Positions 16,367 to 24,437 of a DNA stretch of 64,000 bases are shown one piece after another. The notes below the pieces were generated by a model, which saw nothing but the letters and a program-made list of their open reading frames with translations, ran no database searches and was not told the origin of the DNA. Source of the DNA: Capnocytophaga gingivalis ATCC 33624 (GTDB lineage Bacteria > Bacteroidota > Bacteroidia > Flavobacteriales > Flavobacteriaceae); assembly GCF_000174755.1 (NCBI RefSeq), contig NZ_ACLQ01000019.1, positions 62,001-126,000 of the forward strand, written 5' to 3'. Numbering within the stretch: position 1 is the first letter of the stretch; the number at the start of each line of letters is the position of its first letter. Made by a program: the position numbers and the translations under genes.

Positions 16367-16984
16367 ATGAATCATACATATTTTATTACAGGTATTTCTA
16401 CCGAAGTAGGCAAGACTCTCACTTCTGCCATAGTGGTAGAAGCCCTTCAAGCAGACTATTGGAAGCCCATACAATCAGGAGACAAACATGCTTCTGATGC
16501 CATGAAGGTAAAAGAGCTTATTTCCAATTCTAAGACCCACTTCTTCCCCTCTTCCTATGAGTTTGAGTACCCTGCTAGTCCTCACCTCTCGGCTCAAATG
16601 GAGGGTATTACTATAGAGAAAGACAAGATTGTACGCCCTGTGACCTCTCGCCCTTTGGTCATAGAAGCTGCTGGAGGACTCTTTGTTCCACTCAATGATC
16701 ATGATATCATGATGGAACTGATTGCCCCTTCTGATAGGGTTATCTTGGTCTCTCGGCATTACTTAGGCAGTATCAATCACACACTTCTCTCTGTAGAAGC
16801 ACTACAAAGAAGAGGTCTCTCCATTTTTGGTATCCTTTTCAGTGGCGCTGAAAATCCAGCTACTGAATCTTGGATTTCATCCTATACGAAGCTTCCTATT
16901 CTGGGACGTATTGATGAAGAACCTTACTTTGACAAACAGACAATAAGGAAGTACGCAACTCTTTTTGCGGACAAACTTACTTAG
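16367..16984 (+). CDS. bioD: Dethiobiotin synthetase
   Basis: 205 residues of the BioD family, which carboxylates and cyclises 7,8-diaminopelargonic acid to dethiobiotin with ATP. The P-loop is TGISTEVGKT (8-17), followed by YWKPIQSGD (substrate-binding lysine and adjacent loop) and the EAAGGLFVPLN segment typical of the family. It is monocistronic here; bioA, bioB and bioF were not seen, so the biotin genes are dispersed or clustered elsewhere. Confidence 0.93.
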   Translation: MNHTYFITGISTEVGKTLTSAIVVEALQADYWKPIQSGDKHASDAMKVKELISNSKTHFFPSSYEFEYPASPHLSAQMEGITIEKDKIVRPVTSRPLVIEAAGGLFVPLNDHDIMMELIAPSDRVILVSRHYLGSINHTLLSVEALQRRGLSIFGILFSGAENPATESWISSYTKLPILGRIDEEPYFDKQTIRKYATLFADKLT

Positions 16985-17162
16985 AATAAGTTATGAACAA
17001 CTGATATTTTTTGTGGATAACTATGTTTCAAAAGTATCTATTTCTTAAAAATATCTATATAAATTACTGATTTTTAGTGTTTTAACAAATATATTCACTT
17101 AAGGAAATTCATTTTAAAATCTTAAAAAAAGAGATATATAGTTAAATAAAATACAAAAGTCC

Positions 17163-17170
17163 TATATTTG
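17163..17170 (+). promoter_or_regulatory. -7 promoter box TATATTTG for the SGNH-MBOAT operon
   Basis: TAnnTTTG match 55 bases before the ATG at 17226; no convincing -33 element. Confidence 0.5.
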
Positions 17171-17225
17171 CACAATTTTTGTGAGTAGATCTTGTTTCCT
17201 ACTCTCAATAAAACAACACTAAACA

Positions 17226-18707
17226 ATGAGAAAGAGAACCAAATTATTAAGAGTTTTTGCACTTTCAGGTGCTATGGTAACCACCATGCTATTGTATTCT
17301 AAGATCAATCATAAGACCTTAGGAGTACCTCCTGTGTCCTCTAATGAAGCTAAAGCAGAGGAAGCCCCTGTAGAGTATGAATACATCTACAACCCAAAGG
17401 CATTAGATCCTTTCTTTGAAAAGCTCAATACATTGGATCAGCATAAAAACAAAAAGCTAAATATTGTTCACATAGGGGATTCTCATATACAAGGAGATGC
17501 CATGACCAATGAAATACGCCAACAGTTCCAATCTCAGTTCGGAAATGGAGGCTTAGGGATTGTTTTTCCTTATTCGCTGATTCGTACCAATGGCGAACGT
17601 TATGTACGTTTTTCGTCTAATATCACTTGGGATAGCCAAAAGAATACGAGCAGAACAGATACCGATGCCATTGGTATTGCAGGGTATTCGCTTTTGACCA
17701 ATAACAAAAATTTTGTCATAGAACTCAATGTAAAAAATAAGGATTATTCTTTCAATTCCTTGCGTGTACTCACCCCTCACAACAAACATCTCTTTGAAGT
17801 GGCTACCAACAAAATGGGGGTAGCTATCAAGCCAGCGGTAGTATCCTCTCACATCTCCCAAAAGATGATCCTTCACAAGGTACAAAAAGGAGAAACACTC
17901 TATGGACTATCCCGAAAATACAAAACTACTGAAAAGAAAATACAAGAGGCAAACCGCATAAAAGGAAATACTATCAAGGAAAATGCCATCCTTAAGATTC
18001 CTTCTCAAGAGAAAATTGTCAGCAATACTTCCACTGAGCAATCGGTGAATCTCAATGGATTTGAAGCTCTTACCAACAAGGCAGATACTCCTTATGGCTA
18101 TACTTATAACAACTTAGAAGGATTTGACAAGATATACCTAACCCCCAATACAGAAAGTTCTTACTTTGCACTCAATGGAATTGTATTGGAAAATAACCAA
18201 AATGGAGTTATCTATCATACTATTGGTGTGAATGGGGCTCGCTTCTCTGATTATAACAAGTGTAACTTGTTCTTCGAACAGATACAAGCACTACAGCCCG
18301 ACTTGATCATTGTTTCCCTAGGTACCAATGAAACTTTTTCGAGACTTTCTGCCGAAGATTATGACAAACAAGTAGAAATTTTCATTCAGCAGATACGTTC
18401 TCATTATGGAGATTGCCCTATTTTGCTCACTTCCCCTCCACCTTCTTTGTTCAAAAAGAAGCTTCCTAATCCTTATTGTGAGCAATATGCTAATATATTG
18501 ATTGACAACTCTGTGAAAAAGAATTATGGGGTATTCGACCTCTACAAAATATTAGGAGGAAGTGAGGCTATGTCCTCCCTTATTGCTCAGAACCTAATCG
18601 CTCATGACCGTGTACACTACACCCATGCAGGCTATGTGGAACAAGGAGGCATGCTCTTCGATGCCCTGATGAGTAACTATCTAAAATATAAAAATCAGCA
18701 AAAATAA
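17226..18707 (+). CDS. SGNH/GDSL hydrolase with internal LysM domain
   Basis: 493 residues. An N-terminal hydrophobic segment (about 8-25) makes it exported or membrane anchored. The SGNH core is split: block I IVHIGDSHIQGD with Ser86, block III SLGTNETF near 366, and the block V Asp-x-x-His pair in HDRVHYTHAG near 460. Between blocks I and III, about residues 215-259, sits a LysM module (LHKVQKGETLYGLSRKYKTT through AILKIP), which binds N-acetylglucosamine-containing glycans such as peptidoglycan. The downstream MBOAT gene starts nine bases later. Family knowledge: SGNH/MBOAT pairs (AlgJ-X/AlgI, PatB/PatA) move acetyl groups to or from glycans in the periplasm. Inference: a peptidoglycan or glycan O-acetyl transfer or esterase partner. 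Confidence 0.85.
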   Translation: MRKRTKLLRVFALSGAMVTTMLLYSKINHKTLGVPPVSSNEAKAEEAPVEYEYIYNPKALDPFFEKLNTLDQHKNKKLNIVHIGDSHIQGDAMTNEIRQQFQSQFGNGGLGIVFPYSLIRTNGERYVRFSSNITWDSQKNTSRTDTDAIGIAGYSLLTNNKNFVIELNVKNKDYSFNSLRVLTPHNKHLFEVATNKMGVAIKPAVVSSHISQKMILHKVQKGETLYGLSRKYKTTEKKIQEANRIKGNTIKENAILKIPSQEKIVSNTSTEQSVNLNGFEALTNKADTPYGYTYNNLEGFDKIYLTPNTESSYFALNGIVLENNQNGVIYHTIGVNGARFSDYNKCNLFFEQIQALQPDLIIVSLGTNETFSRLSAEDYDKQVEIFIQQIRSHYGDCPILLTSPPPSLFKKKLPNPYCEQYANILIDNSVKKNYGVFDLYKILGGSEAMSSLIAQNLIAHDRVHYTHAGYVEQGGMLFDALMSNYLKYKNQQK

Positions 18708-18716
18708 TCTATACTT

Positions 18717-20399
18717 TTGAAAATAACAGACGTGCAACGATGGTTGCTTGACCTCTGCTCTTGGGAGCAGCTAAAGAGTTGGTTCCTTTACAATAAGGAA
18801 TATCCTCTACTCTTCAATAGTAGTCTTTTCTTAGGACTATTCCTTGTTTTCTATTTAATATACATACTCACTAAAAAGCACACATATTTCCGCACATTAT
18901 ATGTAGTGCTCTTTTCTCTTTTCTTCTATTATAAAGCAGGAGGTGAGTACTTTATTCTATTATTAGCTTCCTCAGTGGTGAATTATATCATCGCTGTTCT
19001 TATGCACAGAAATTCGGAAAATAAGCATGTCAGTTATTTTTTCTTAGTGCTAAGTGTGGTGGCGAATTTGTCTATGTTGGGCTACTTCAAGTATACCAAT
19101 TTCCTCATTGAGAACTTCAACCAACTCTTTAATGGCAATCTCAAGTTCCAGAATATAGCCTTGCCCATCGGTATTTCTTTCTATACCTTTCAAACCATGA
19201 GCTATACCATAGATGTATACCGAAAGGAAATCGCTCCGGCTAAGAACTTTTTGGATTTCACCTTTTTTGTGACTTTCTTTCCTCAGTTAGTTGCGGGGCC
19301 TATTGTAAGGGCTAAGGATTTTATCCCTCAAATATATAAAAAAGTAACACTAACCAAGGAGGAAACCTCCTATGCCCTCTTCCTTATCATAGGAGGGCTC
19401 TTGAAAAAGGCTGTGATTTCGGATTATATATCTATCAATTTTGTAGATCGTGTATTCGATGCCCCCAATAGCTATACTCCCTTTGAAAATCTGATGGCCA
19501 CTTATGGGTATTCACTGCAAATCTATTGTGATTTCTCTGGATACTCGGACATTGCCATAGGCTTAGCATTACTGATGGGCTTCACTCTTCCGATTAACTT
19601 CCGAACTCCTTACCAATCGCAAAATATCACAGAGTTTTGGCATCGCTGGCATATTTCACTCTCCACTTGGCTCAAGGACTATTTGTACATTCCCTTAGGA
19701 GGGAACCGCAAGGGCTCTTTCTTGGGTTACCTATTCCCTACCCTATTCTTTGCAGCTACCATCTGGTGGGCGTATGGAGTGAGCAAACAAAGCCTGATTC
19801 CCTTATTGGCAGTCTTTGGCGTGATTGTTCTCTTTGAAGTCTCTATTCTACTATCTCCGAACAAGGGAAAATCTCTTAGAAGTCATTTCAATCAACTAAC
19901 TACCATGTTATTGGGAGGCCTTTGGCATGGAGCAAATATACGTTTTATCATTTGGGGAGCTCTTCATGGATTGGCTTTGGCTTTCCATAAGTCCTTCCGT
20001 GAGATATTTCCTGAAAAAAATCCAGAAAAGAAAACTTTTGGGAAATGGCTTTTTTCGTTAGTATCAATAATTATCACTTTCCATTTTGTAGCCTTCTGTT
20101 GGATATTCTTCCGAGCTAAAGACTTATCCTCAGCTATGGAGGTCATCACCAATATCTCCAAGATCACCTATGATCCACACCAATGGTGGGTCATCATTGA
20201 GGGATATAGAAATATCTGTTTGCTACTTGTCATAGGTTTCCTCTGGCATTTCCTTCCTCAGAAGTGGAGCAATGGTCTCTGTAACTTATTTCAAAGAATG
20301 CCTCTATTGTTCAAATCTGTAGTATTAGCTTTTGTATTTTGGCTTATCTATGCCACTGCTTCTGCAGGCCCACAACCTTTTATCTATTTCCAATTCTAA
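18717..20399 (+). CDS. MBOAT family O-acyltransferase (AlgI/PatA type)
   Basis: 560 residues, polytopic (about 11-13 helices). MBOAT proteins of the AlgI/PatA type pass acetyl groups across the inner membrane for O-acetylation of alginate, peptidoglycan or other glycans. Signatures: ALPIGISFYTFQTMSYTIDV (about 142-161), FFPQLVAGPIVRAKDF, ITEFWHRWHISLSTWLKDY, and the catalytic-region histidines in GGLWHGANIRFIIWGALHG (last His about 417). There is no usable ATG near the N-terminus; the chosen start is TTG nine bases after the preceding stop, so a non-ATG start is likely. It forms an operon with the LysM-containing SGNH hydrolase. Confidence 0.88.
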   Translation: MKITDVQRWLLDLCSWEQLKSWFLYNKEYPLLFNSSLFLGLFLVFYLIYILTKKHTYFRTLYVVLFSLFFYYKAGGEYFILLLASSVVNYIIAVLMHRNSENKHVSYFFLVLSVVANLSMLGYFKYTNFLIENFNQLFNGNLKFQNIALPIGISFYTFQTMSYTIDVYRKEIAPAKNFLDFTFFVTFFPQLVAGPIVRAKDFIPQIYKKVTLTKEETSYALFLIIGGLLKKAVISDYISINFVDRVFDAPNSYTPFENLMATYGYSLQIYCDFSGYSDIAIGLALLMGFTLPINFRTPYQSQNITEFWHRWHISLSTWLKDYLYIPLGGNRKGSFLGYLFPTLFFAATIWWAYGVSKQSLIPLLAVFGVIVLFEVSILLSPNKGKSLRSHFNQLTTMLLGGLWHGANIRFIIWGALHGLALAFHKSFREIFPEKNPEKKTFGKWLFSLVSIIITFHFVAFCWIFFRAKDLSSAMEVITNISKITYDPHQWWVIIEGYRNICLLLVIGFLWHFLPQKWSNGLCNLFQRMPLLFKSVVLAFVFWLIYATASAGPQPFIYFQF

Positions 20400-20467
20400 C
20401 TCAATGATCATCAATGGTTAATGATCTCATGCGCTGTCGTGCGCTTGCAGTTCTTCCTACCATGAAA

Positions 20468-20515
20468 GCTGTTCAAAAAATTCTTTTTTGGGGAGGCAAA
20501 TTGCAATTCTCCCCT
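20468..20515. repeat. Decayed relative of the 8950 element plus GGGGAG palindrome
   Basis: Reads AGCTGTTCAAAAAATTC then a T-run and GGGGAGGCAAATTGCAATTCTCCCC (described by halves). The start resembles the left terminal repeat at 8950-8965, and the end (20490-20515) is an imperfect inverted repeat of GGGGAG with an AATTGCAATT core. Confidence 0.45.
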
Positions 20516-20561
20516 GCAGCACCATACTGGCACCAGTAATAAAGACTAATAACTGATTAAT

Positions 20562-21296
20562 ATGAAAAAACTCCTTTCCAAAGCAAAGGGCTTGACTATA
20601 GTTATATTATTCTTATTACTTAGCTGCAAGACAATAAAAGAAGAAAATACTGAAATGTTCAAAGATTTTCTCCGACAAGAGAAAATCAATTATAAAGATA
20701 TCATATATTCTTCTTACTATAAGGATTTTTTCTGTAAAATAGGCAATAAAACCCATTATAAAGATTCTACTTCTTTAAAATATAATAGAATATATATACA
20801 AGAGGAACCATATCCCATGCTTTCCTTGTATATTTTTCATCCTTCAGGAAAGGTCTTTCGTTCTTATATAGAGCTTGACAACGAAAAACTATCTAAACCC
20901 AATGACGAAGGAATTTGTTATACCAAAACAGCAATAAAAATACACTTAGAAGGTGGAGGTTTTTTCCTCTTAGAGGATAATAAGCTCATTTTTCAAGATC
21001 ATTTCTTTAACTTAGGAGGTAATTTGCCTTTTGGGAGACTACATAATGCAGGTATTTACACAGATGTTATTTTTGGGAATATAGAAAATGACACTATTAT
21101 CTCTTACAAAATGTATAGAGCTAAAAAATTATCCTTTAGTAAAAAAATCTTCGAGCCTGCTGTAAAAAGAGTACGGAAAATATACTTAGAAAAAGATTTA
21201 CATCCAGCACTAAAAGAGGACTGTACTAACAAGGAAGTATATTACCTTATTCCTGAAGGCACAAAAATAGAACTATTCGGATATAAAAAACAATAA
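20562..21296 (+). CDS. Hypothetical lipoprotein
   Basis: 244 residues, not recognised. The N-terminus is a lipoprotein signal: basic MKKLLSKAK, hydrophobic helix, and lipobox LLSC (Cys22), followed by KTIKEEN. The mature part is Lys/Glu/Tyr-rich without transmembrane segments. Nothing in its motifs identifies a function. It stands alone between the MBOAT gene and the tRNA cluster and is followed by a poly-A/T palindrome at about 21401-21418 that might terminate it. The mature protein probably sits at the outer or inner membrane. Confidence 0.7.
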   Translation: MKKLLSKAKGLTIVILFLLLSCKTIKEENTEMFKDFLRQEKINYKDIIYSSYYKDFFCKIGNKTHYKDSTSLKYNRIYIQEEPYPMLSLYIFHPSGKVFRSYIELDNEKLSKPNDEGICYTKTAIKIHLEGGGFFLLEDNKLIFQDHFFNLGGNLPFGRLHNAGIYTDVIFGNIENDTIISYKMYRAKKLSFSKKIFEPAVKRVRKIYLEKDLHPALKEDCTNKEVYYLIPEGTKIELFGYKKQ

Positions 21297-21450
21297 TGGA
21301 TGATTGTCTTTCCTACTATTAGAAACTAAATCCTAACCTTTACCTTTATTTTTTGAACAATACAAAATACTGATAATCAACAGAAAAAGAAAAAAATGAA
21401 AAAAAAATTAATTTTTTTGTTGAAAACTCTTGCAGATTAAAAAAAAGTTG

Positions 21451-21458
21451 TACCTTTG
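21451..21458 (+). promoter_or_regulatory. -7 promoter box TACCTTTG for the tRNA-Glu/rpsT unit
   Basis: TAnnTTTG match with TTG at 21430-21432 (18 bases spacing), 33 bases before the first tRNA. Confidence 0.75.
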
Positions 21459-21491
21459 CACTCGCAATTGAGAAACATAATACCACTCAAT

Positions 21492-21563
21492 GGTCCGTTC
21501 GTCTAGGGGTTAGGACGCAAGGTTTTCATCCTTGTAACAGGGGTTCGATTCCCCTACGGACTA
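21492..21563 (+). tRNA. tRNA-Glu (anticodon TTC), copy 1
   Basis: 72 bases folding as a cloverleaf: acceptor GGTCCGT/ACGGACT with a terminal G-U pair, TTCGATT in the T arm, anticodon stem CAAGG/CCTTG with TTC at 21525-21527. CCA is not encoded. The same 72 bases recur at 21593. Confidence 0.97.
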
Positions 21564-21592
21564 CTACTTAAAATTATGTTTTAGAATTGCGC

Positions 21593-21664
21593 GGTCCGTT
21601 CGTCTAGGGGTTAGGACGCAAGGTTTTCATCCTTGTAACAGGGGTTCGATTCCCCTACGGACTA
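21593..21664 (+). tRNA. tRNA-Glu (anticodon TTC), copy 2
   Basis: Identical to copy 1 over all 72 bases, with anticodon TTC at 21626-21628. It is separated from copy 1 by 29 bases and lies 49 bases upstream of rpsT; no promoter box was seen between, so all three may share one transcript. Confidence 0.97.
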
Positions 21665-21713
21665 CATATTTTTTAGTAATTTTAGTAAGTACCACTTTAA
21701 TTGAGATAAGAAA

Positions 21714-21971
21714 ATGGCAAACCATAAGTCAGCAATCAAAAGAATTAGAAGAAACGAGGCAGCTCGCCTTAGAAATCGTTACCAACATAAAACTACTCGT
21801 AATGCTATCAAGCGTTTACGCACTACTACTGATGCTTCAGTAGCTAAAGAACTTTTACCTAATGTAGTTTCTATGATTGATAAGTTAGCAAAAAGAAACA
21901 TTATCCATAAAAATAAAGCGGGTAATCTAAAAAGCAACCTAATGAAACATGTTAATTCATTAGTAGCTTAA
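21714..21971 (+). CDS. rpsT: 30S ribosomal protein S20
   Basis: 85 residues, basic throughout: [21 protein letters not shown] at the N-terminus is diagnostic for S20, which binds 16S rRNA in early 30S assembly. It is probably co-transcribed with the two tRNA-Glu genes from the promoter at 21451 and is followed by a strong terminator at 22013-22053. Confidence 0.97.
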   Translation: MANHKSAIKRIRRNEAARLRNRYQHKTTRNAIKRLRTTTDASVAKELLPNVVSMIDKLAKRNIIHKNKAGNLKSNLMKHVNSLVA

Positions 21972-22012
21972 AAAAATCATTTGCTCATAGTGAAATATTT
22001 AAAATTACTATT

Positions 22013-22053
22013 AATAAAGACTATTTTGATAACAAAATAGTCTTTATTTTTTT
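22013..22053 (+). terminator. Intrinsic terminator after rpsT
   Basis: Perfect 16-base arms AATAAAGACTATTTTG and CAAAATAGTCTTTATT with loop ATAA, followed by five further Ts. Confidence 0.9.
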
Positions 22054-22136
22054 ACCTACTACTTTCATCTATAAAAATAGCATCACATATATAGGATATA
22101 TTATACAAGGAGGACAAATCACATTATATGCAAAAA

Positions 22137-22154
22137 GGCGAATTACAATTCGCC
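22137..22154. repeat. Short palindrome GGCGAATT-AC-AATTCGCC
   Basis: Eight-base perfect arms with two-base centre, followed by CCTGC; the GGGGCGAATT family element. Similar half-sites occur near 14176. Confidence 0.65.
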
Positions 22155-22372
22155 CCTGCTTCATACCTTTTCTTGAGATATTATTTATTAATACGATATT
22201 CTAAGACACTATAAATTGCGTCTCTACGAGTAACTTATGCCAATCAGCATAGGACTTGACCAACGACAGGGTAGAAATATGAGTTTATTACATATTAGAA
22301 AATTAACGAATAATATTTTAACTATTGATTCATATTATTACTCACATACCCTGTTGTGAGCACTCACTAACT

Positions 22373-24427
22373 TTATCTGTTACCTATATAATATTCGTTG
22401 ATAGCCTCTTGAGAGGATTTTCCTTCTTTTTTAGAGCGATATACATTATCTTGTGCTTGATTTATAACACGTGCTTTCACCTTATCCTCCCAAGCCAAAT
22501 GGAAAGTATCCCATAACTGTTGTTGTATATCCTCCTGATAAATAGGACAAGAAACCTCCACCCTATTATTAAGATTGCGAGACATCCAATCTGCTGAAGA
22601 AATATAATAAATAGGGGCTCCTCCATTCCCAAAGATATACAAGCGAGAATGCTCTAAGAAGCGATCCACTATACTGATAACCTCTATATGTTCACTTATT
22701 CCCTTAAGACCAGGTACCAAGGAGCACACTCCACGAACGATCATCTGTATTTTGACTCCCGCTTGACTGGCCTGATAGAGCTTCTCTATCATAGTTTTAC
22801 TCGTAAGACCATTCATTTTAAGCTTTAGAAAAGCTTCTTTCCCCTGCTGAGCCAAAGCTATTTCCCTATCTATAAGTGAAAGAAAAGTATTTTTGGTATA
22901 GTGAGGAGAAACTAATAAATGATTGTACTGGAATATCTGAAATGGGGTGTCAAAGAAAGCAAATACCCGATCCACATCTTCCAATATCTCCTTATGAGCG
23001 GTAAAAAGAGTATAGTCAGTATATATCTTAGCTGAATCCTCATTGAAATTACCTGTACTAATAAAGCCATAACGGCGTATTCCTTCTGCTTCCTCTCGCT
23101 CTATCACTCCTATTTTGCTATGTACCTTAAGCCCTCGTATTCCAAAGATAATTCTAACTCCTTCTCGCTGTAAGAGTTCTGCATAGTGAATATTGGCAGT
23201 CTCATCAAAACGAGCTTGGAGCTCTATCTGTACTGTTACTTTCTTACCATTCTTAACAGCATTGATCAGTGAGTTAATCACTTGAGACTGTTTGGCCAAG
23301 CGATAAATAGTAATTTTGATTGTCTTTACCTTAGGATCTAAAGCTGCTTCTCTTAAGAAGCGAATCAAGTACGAAAAACTATGATAGGGAGTATATTGCA
23401 GATAATCTCTTTGAGCGATTTGTGCAAAGAGACTTTCCTCTACCCTAAGTTTCCTAATGGGGGAGGGATAGAAAGGAGGATAGAGCAATCCTTGATTATC
23501 ACAAGCGGGAAAACTCATATAATCACGTCGGTTGTGATAACGCCCTCCCGCAATGATACTATCAGTAGCTTGTATACCCATTTTCTCTTTTAGAAAATGA
23601 AGCATCTGCTCGTCTATGAGTTTGTCATAGATAAAGCGTACAGGCTCAGCCTGTTTGCGCCCTTCTACACTGTGGGAAATCTTCTCTATAAAGCTCTTAT
23701 TCAGGTCTGTATCCAAGTCCAGTTCAGCATTACGAGTGATCTTGATCATATAGGCTGAAATCTCCTCACAAGGGAAGATGTAGAAATGTGTAGTCAAGCA
23801 AAAGCGGATAATATCATCCAAGAGAATAATATAGTTATTGCCATTCACCTTAGGCAATACCACAAAGCGGTCTAAGGTCTTAGGCAGTTCTATCAGAGCA
23901 TATTGTATCTTTGTTTTCTCTTTTTCCTCTGTTTTGAGCAACATCCTTACAGCCAAGTAAGCCACATCGTCCTTAAGAGTAGGCAAAGCCGCTACTTCAT
24001 CTAAGATAATGGTAAAAAGAGCAGGACTGATGGTATTGATAAAATATTCCTTCACATACTCCACATGCTGGGGTAGAAGTTCTTTTTCATTGATAATATA
24101 AATCTTTTCCTTCTTTAGTTCTTCCTTTATACATTCGAGTATAGCGAGGCTCTTCTGCTGTAGTAGGACTACTTGCTCATTGATCTGTTCTAAGAACAAT
24201 TGTGCCTTACTGGCGGCTTCCTTATCTTTGATCAACTTGAAATCTCGCTTGACTATAGCATAGCGTATACGGAAAAACTCATCCAAGTTGTTGGAGAAAA
24301 TCCCCACAAAGCGTAGCCTCTCTACCAGTGGATTTCGGGCATCACTGGCTTCTTGTAATACACGTTCGTTGAAGGAGAGCCAGCTAAGCTCTCTGCTTAC
24401 TAAGGGAATTTCTGTGGTTGAGTTCAT
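22373..24427 (-). CDS. ppk: Polyphosphate kinase 1
   Basis: 684 residues, the usual length. PPK1 polymerises the ATP gamma-phosphate into inorganic polyphosphate, reversibly, through a phosphohistidine. The N-terminal domain begins SRELSWLSFNERVLQEA; the catalytic phospholipase-D-like domains carry the autophosphorylated histidine in HSKIGVIERE (about 436), TGNFNEDSAKIYTDYTLFT, and the second conserved histidine in LEHSRLYIFGNG, with SSADWMSRNL near the C-terminus. It starts ten bases after batD, so it is probably the last gene of a batC-batD-ppk transcript. Confidence 0.96.
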   Translation of the reverse strand: MNSTTEIPLVSRELSWLSFNERVLQEASDARNPLVERLRFVGIFSNNLDEFFRIRYAIVKRDFKLIKDKEAASKAQLFLEQINEQVVLLQQKSLAILECIKEELKKEKIYIINEKELLPQHVEYVKEYFINTISPALFTIILDEVAALPTLKDDVAYLAVRMLLKTEEKEKTKIQYALIELPKTLDRFVVLPKVNGNNYIILLDDIIRFCLTTHFYIFPCEEISAYMIKITRNAELDLDTDLNKSFIEKISHSVEGRKQAEPVRFIYDKLIDEQMLHFLKEKMGIQATDSIIAGGRYHNRRDYMSFPACDNQGLLYPPFYPSPIRKLRVEESLFAQIAQRDYLQYTPYHSFSYLIRFLREAALDPKVKTIKITIYRLAKQSQVINSLINAVKNGKKVTVQIELQARFDETANIHYAELLQREGVRIIFGIRGLKVHSKIGVIEREEAEGIRRYGFISTGNFNEDSAKIYTDYTLFTAHKEILEDVDRVFAFFDTPFQIFQYNHLLVSPHYTKNTFLSLIDREIALAQQGKEAFLKLKMNGLTSKTMIEKLYQASQAGVKIQMIVRGVCSLVPGLKGISEHIEVISIVDRFLEHSRLYIFGNGGAPIYYISSADWMSRNLNNRVEVSCPIYQEDIQQQLWDTFHLAWEDKVKARVINQAQDNVYRSKKEGKSSQEAINEYYIGNR

Positions 24428-24437
24428 GATTATATCT

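Larger units (their letters stand above)
21972..22372. other. 401-base intergenic region between convergent rpsT and ppk
   Basis: Contains the rpsT terminator (22013-22053), a GGCGAATT palindrome (22137-22154), and beyond it a diverged inverted pair, ACGACAGGGTAGAAATATGAG near 22252 against CTCACATACCCTGTTGT near 22341. No gene is supported. Confidence 0.6.

Noticed and set aside
22215-22360. Possible small RNA or riboswitch between rpsT and ppk
   Set aside because: Only a diverged inverted pair was seen; no conserved aptamer pattern or promoter supports it.
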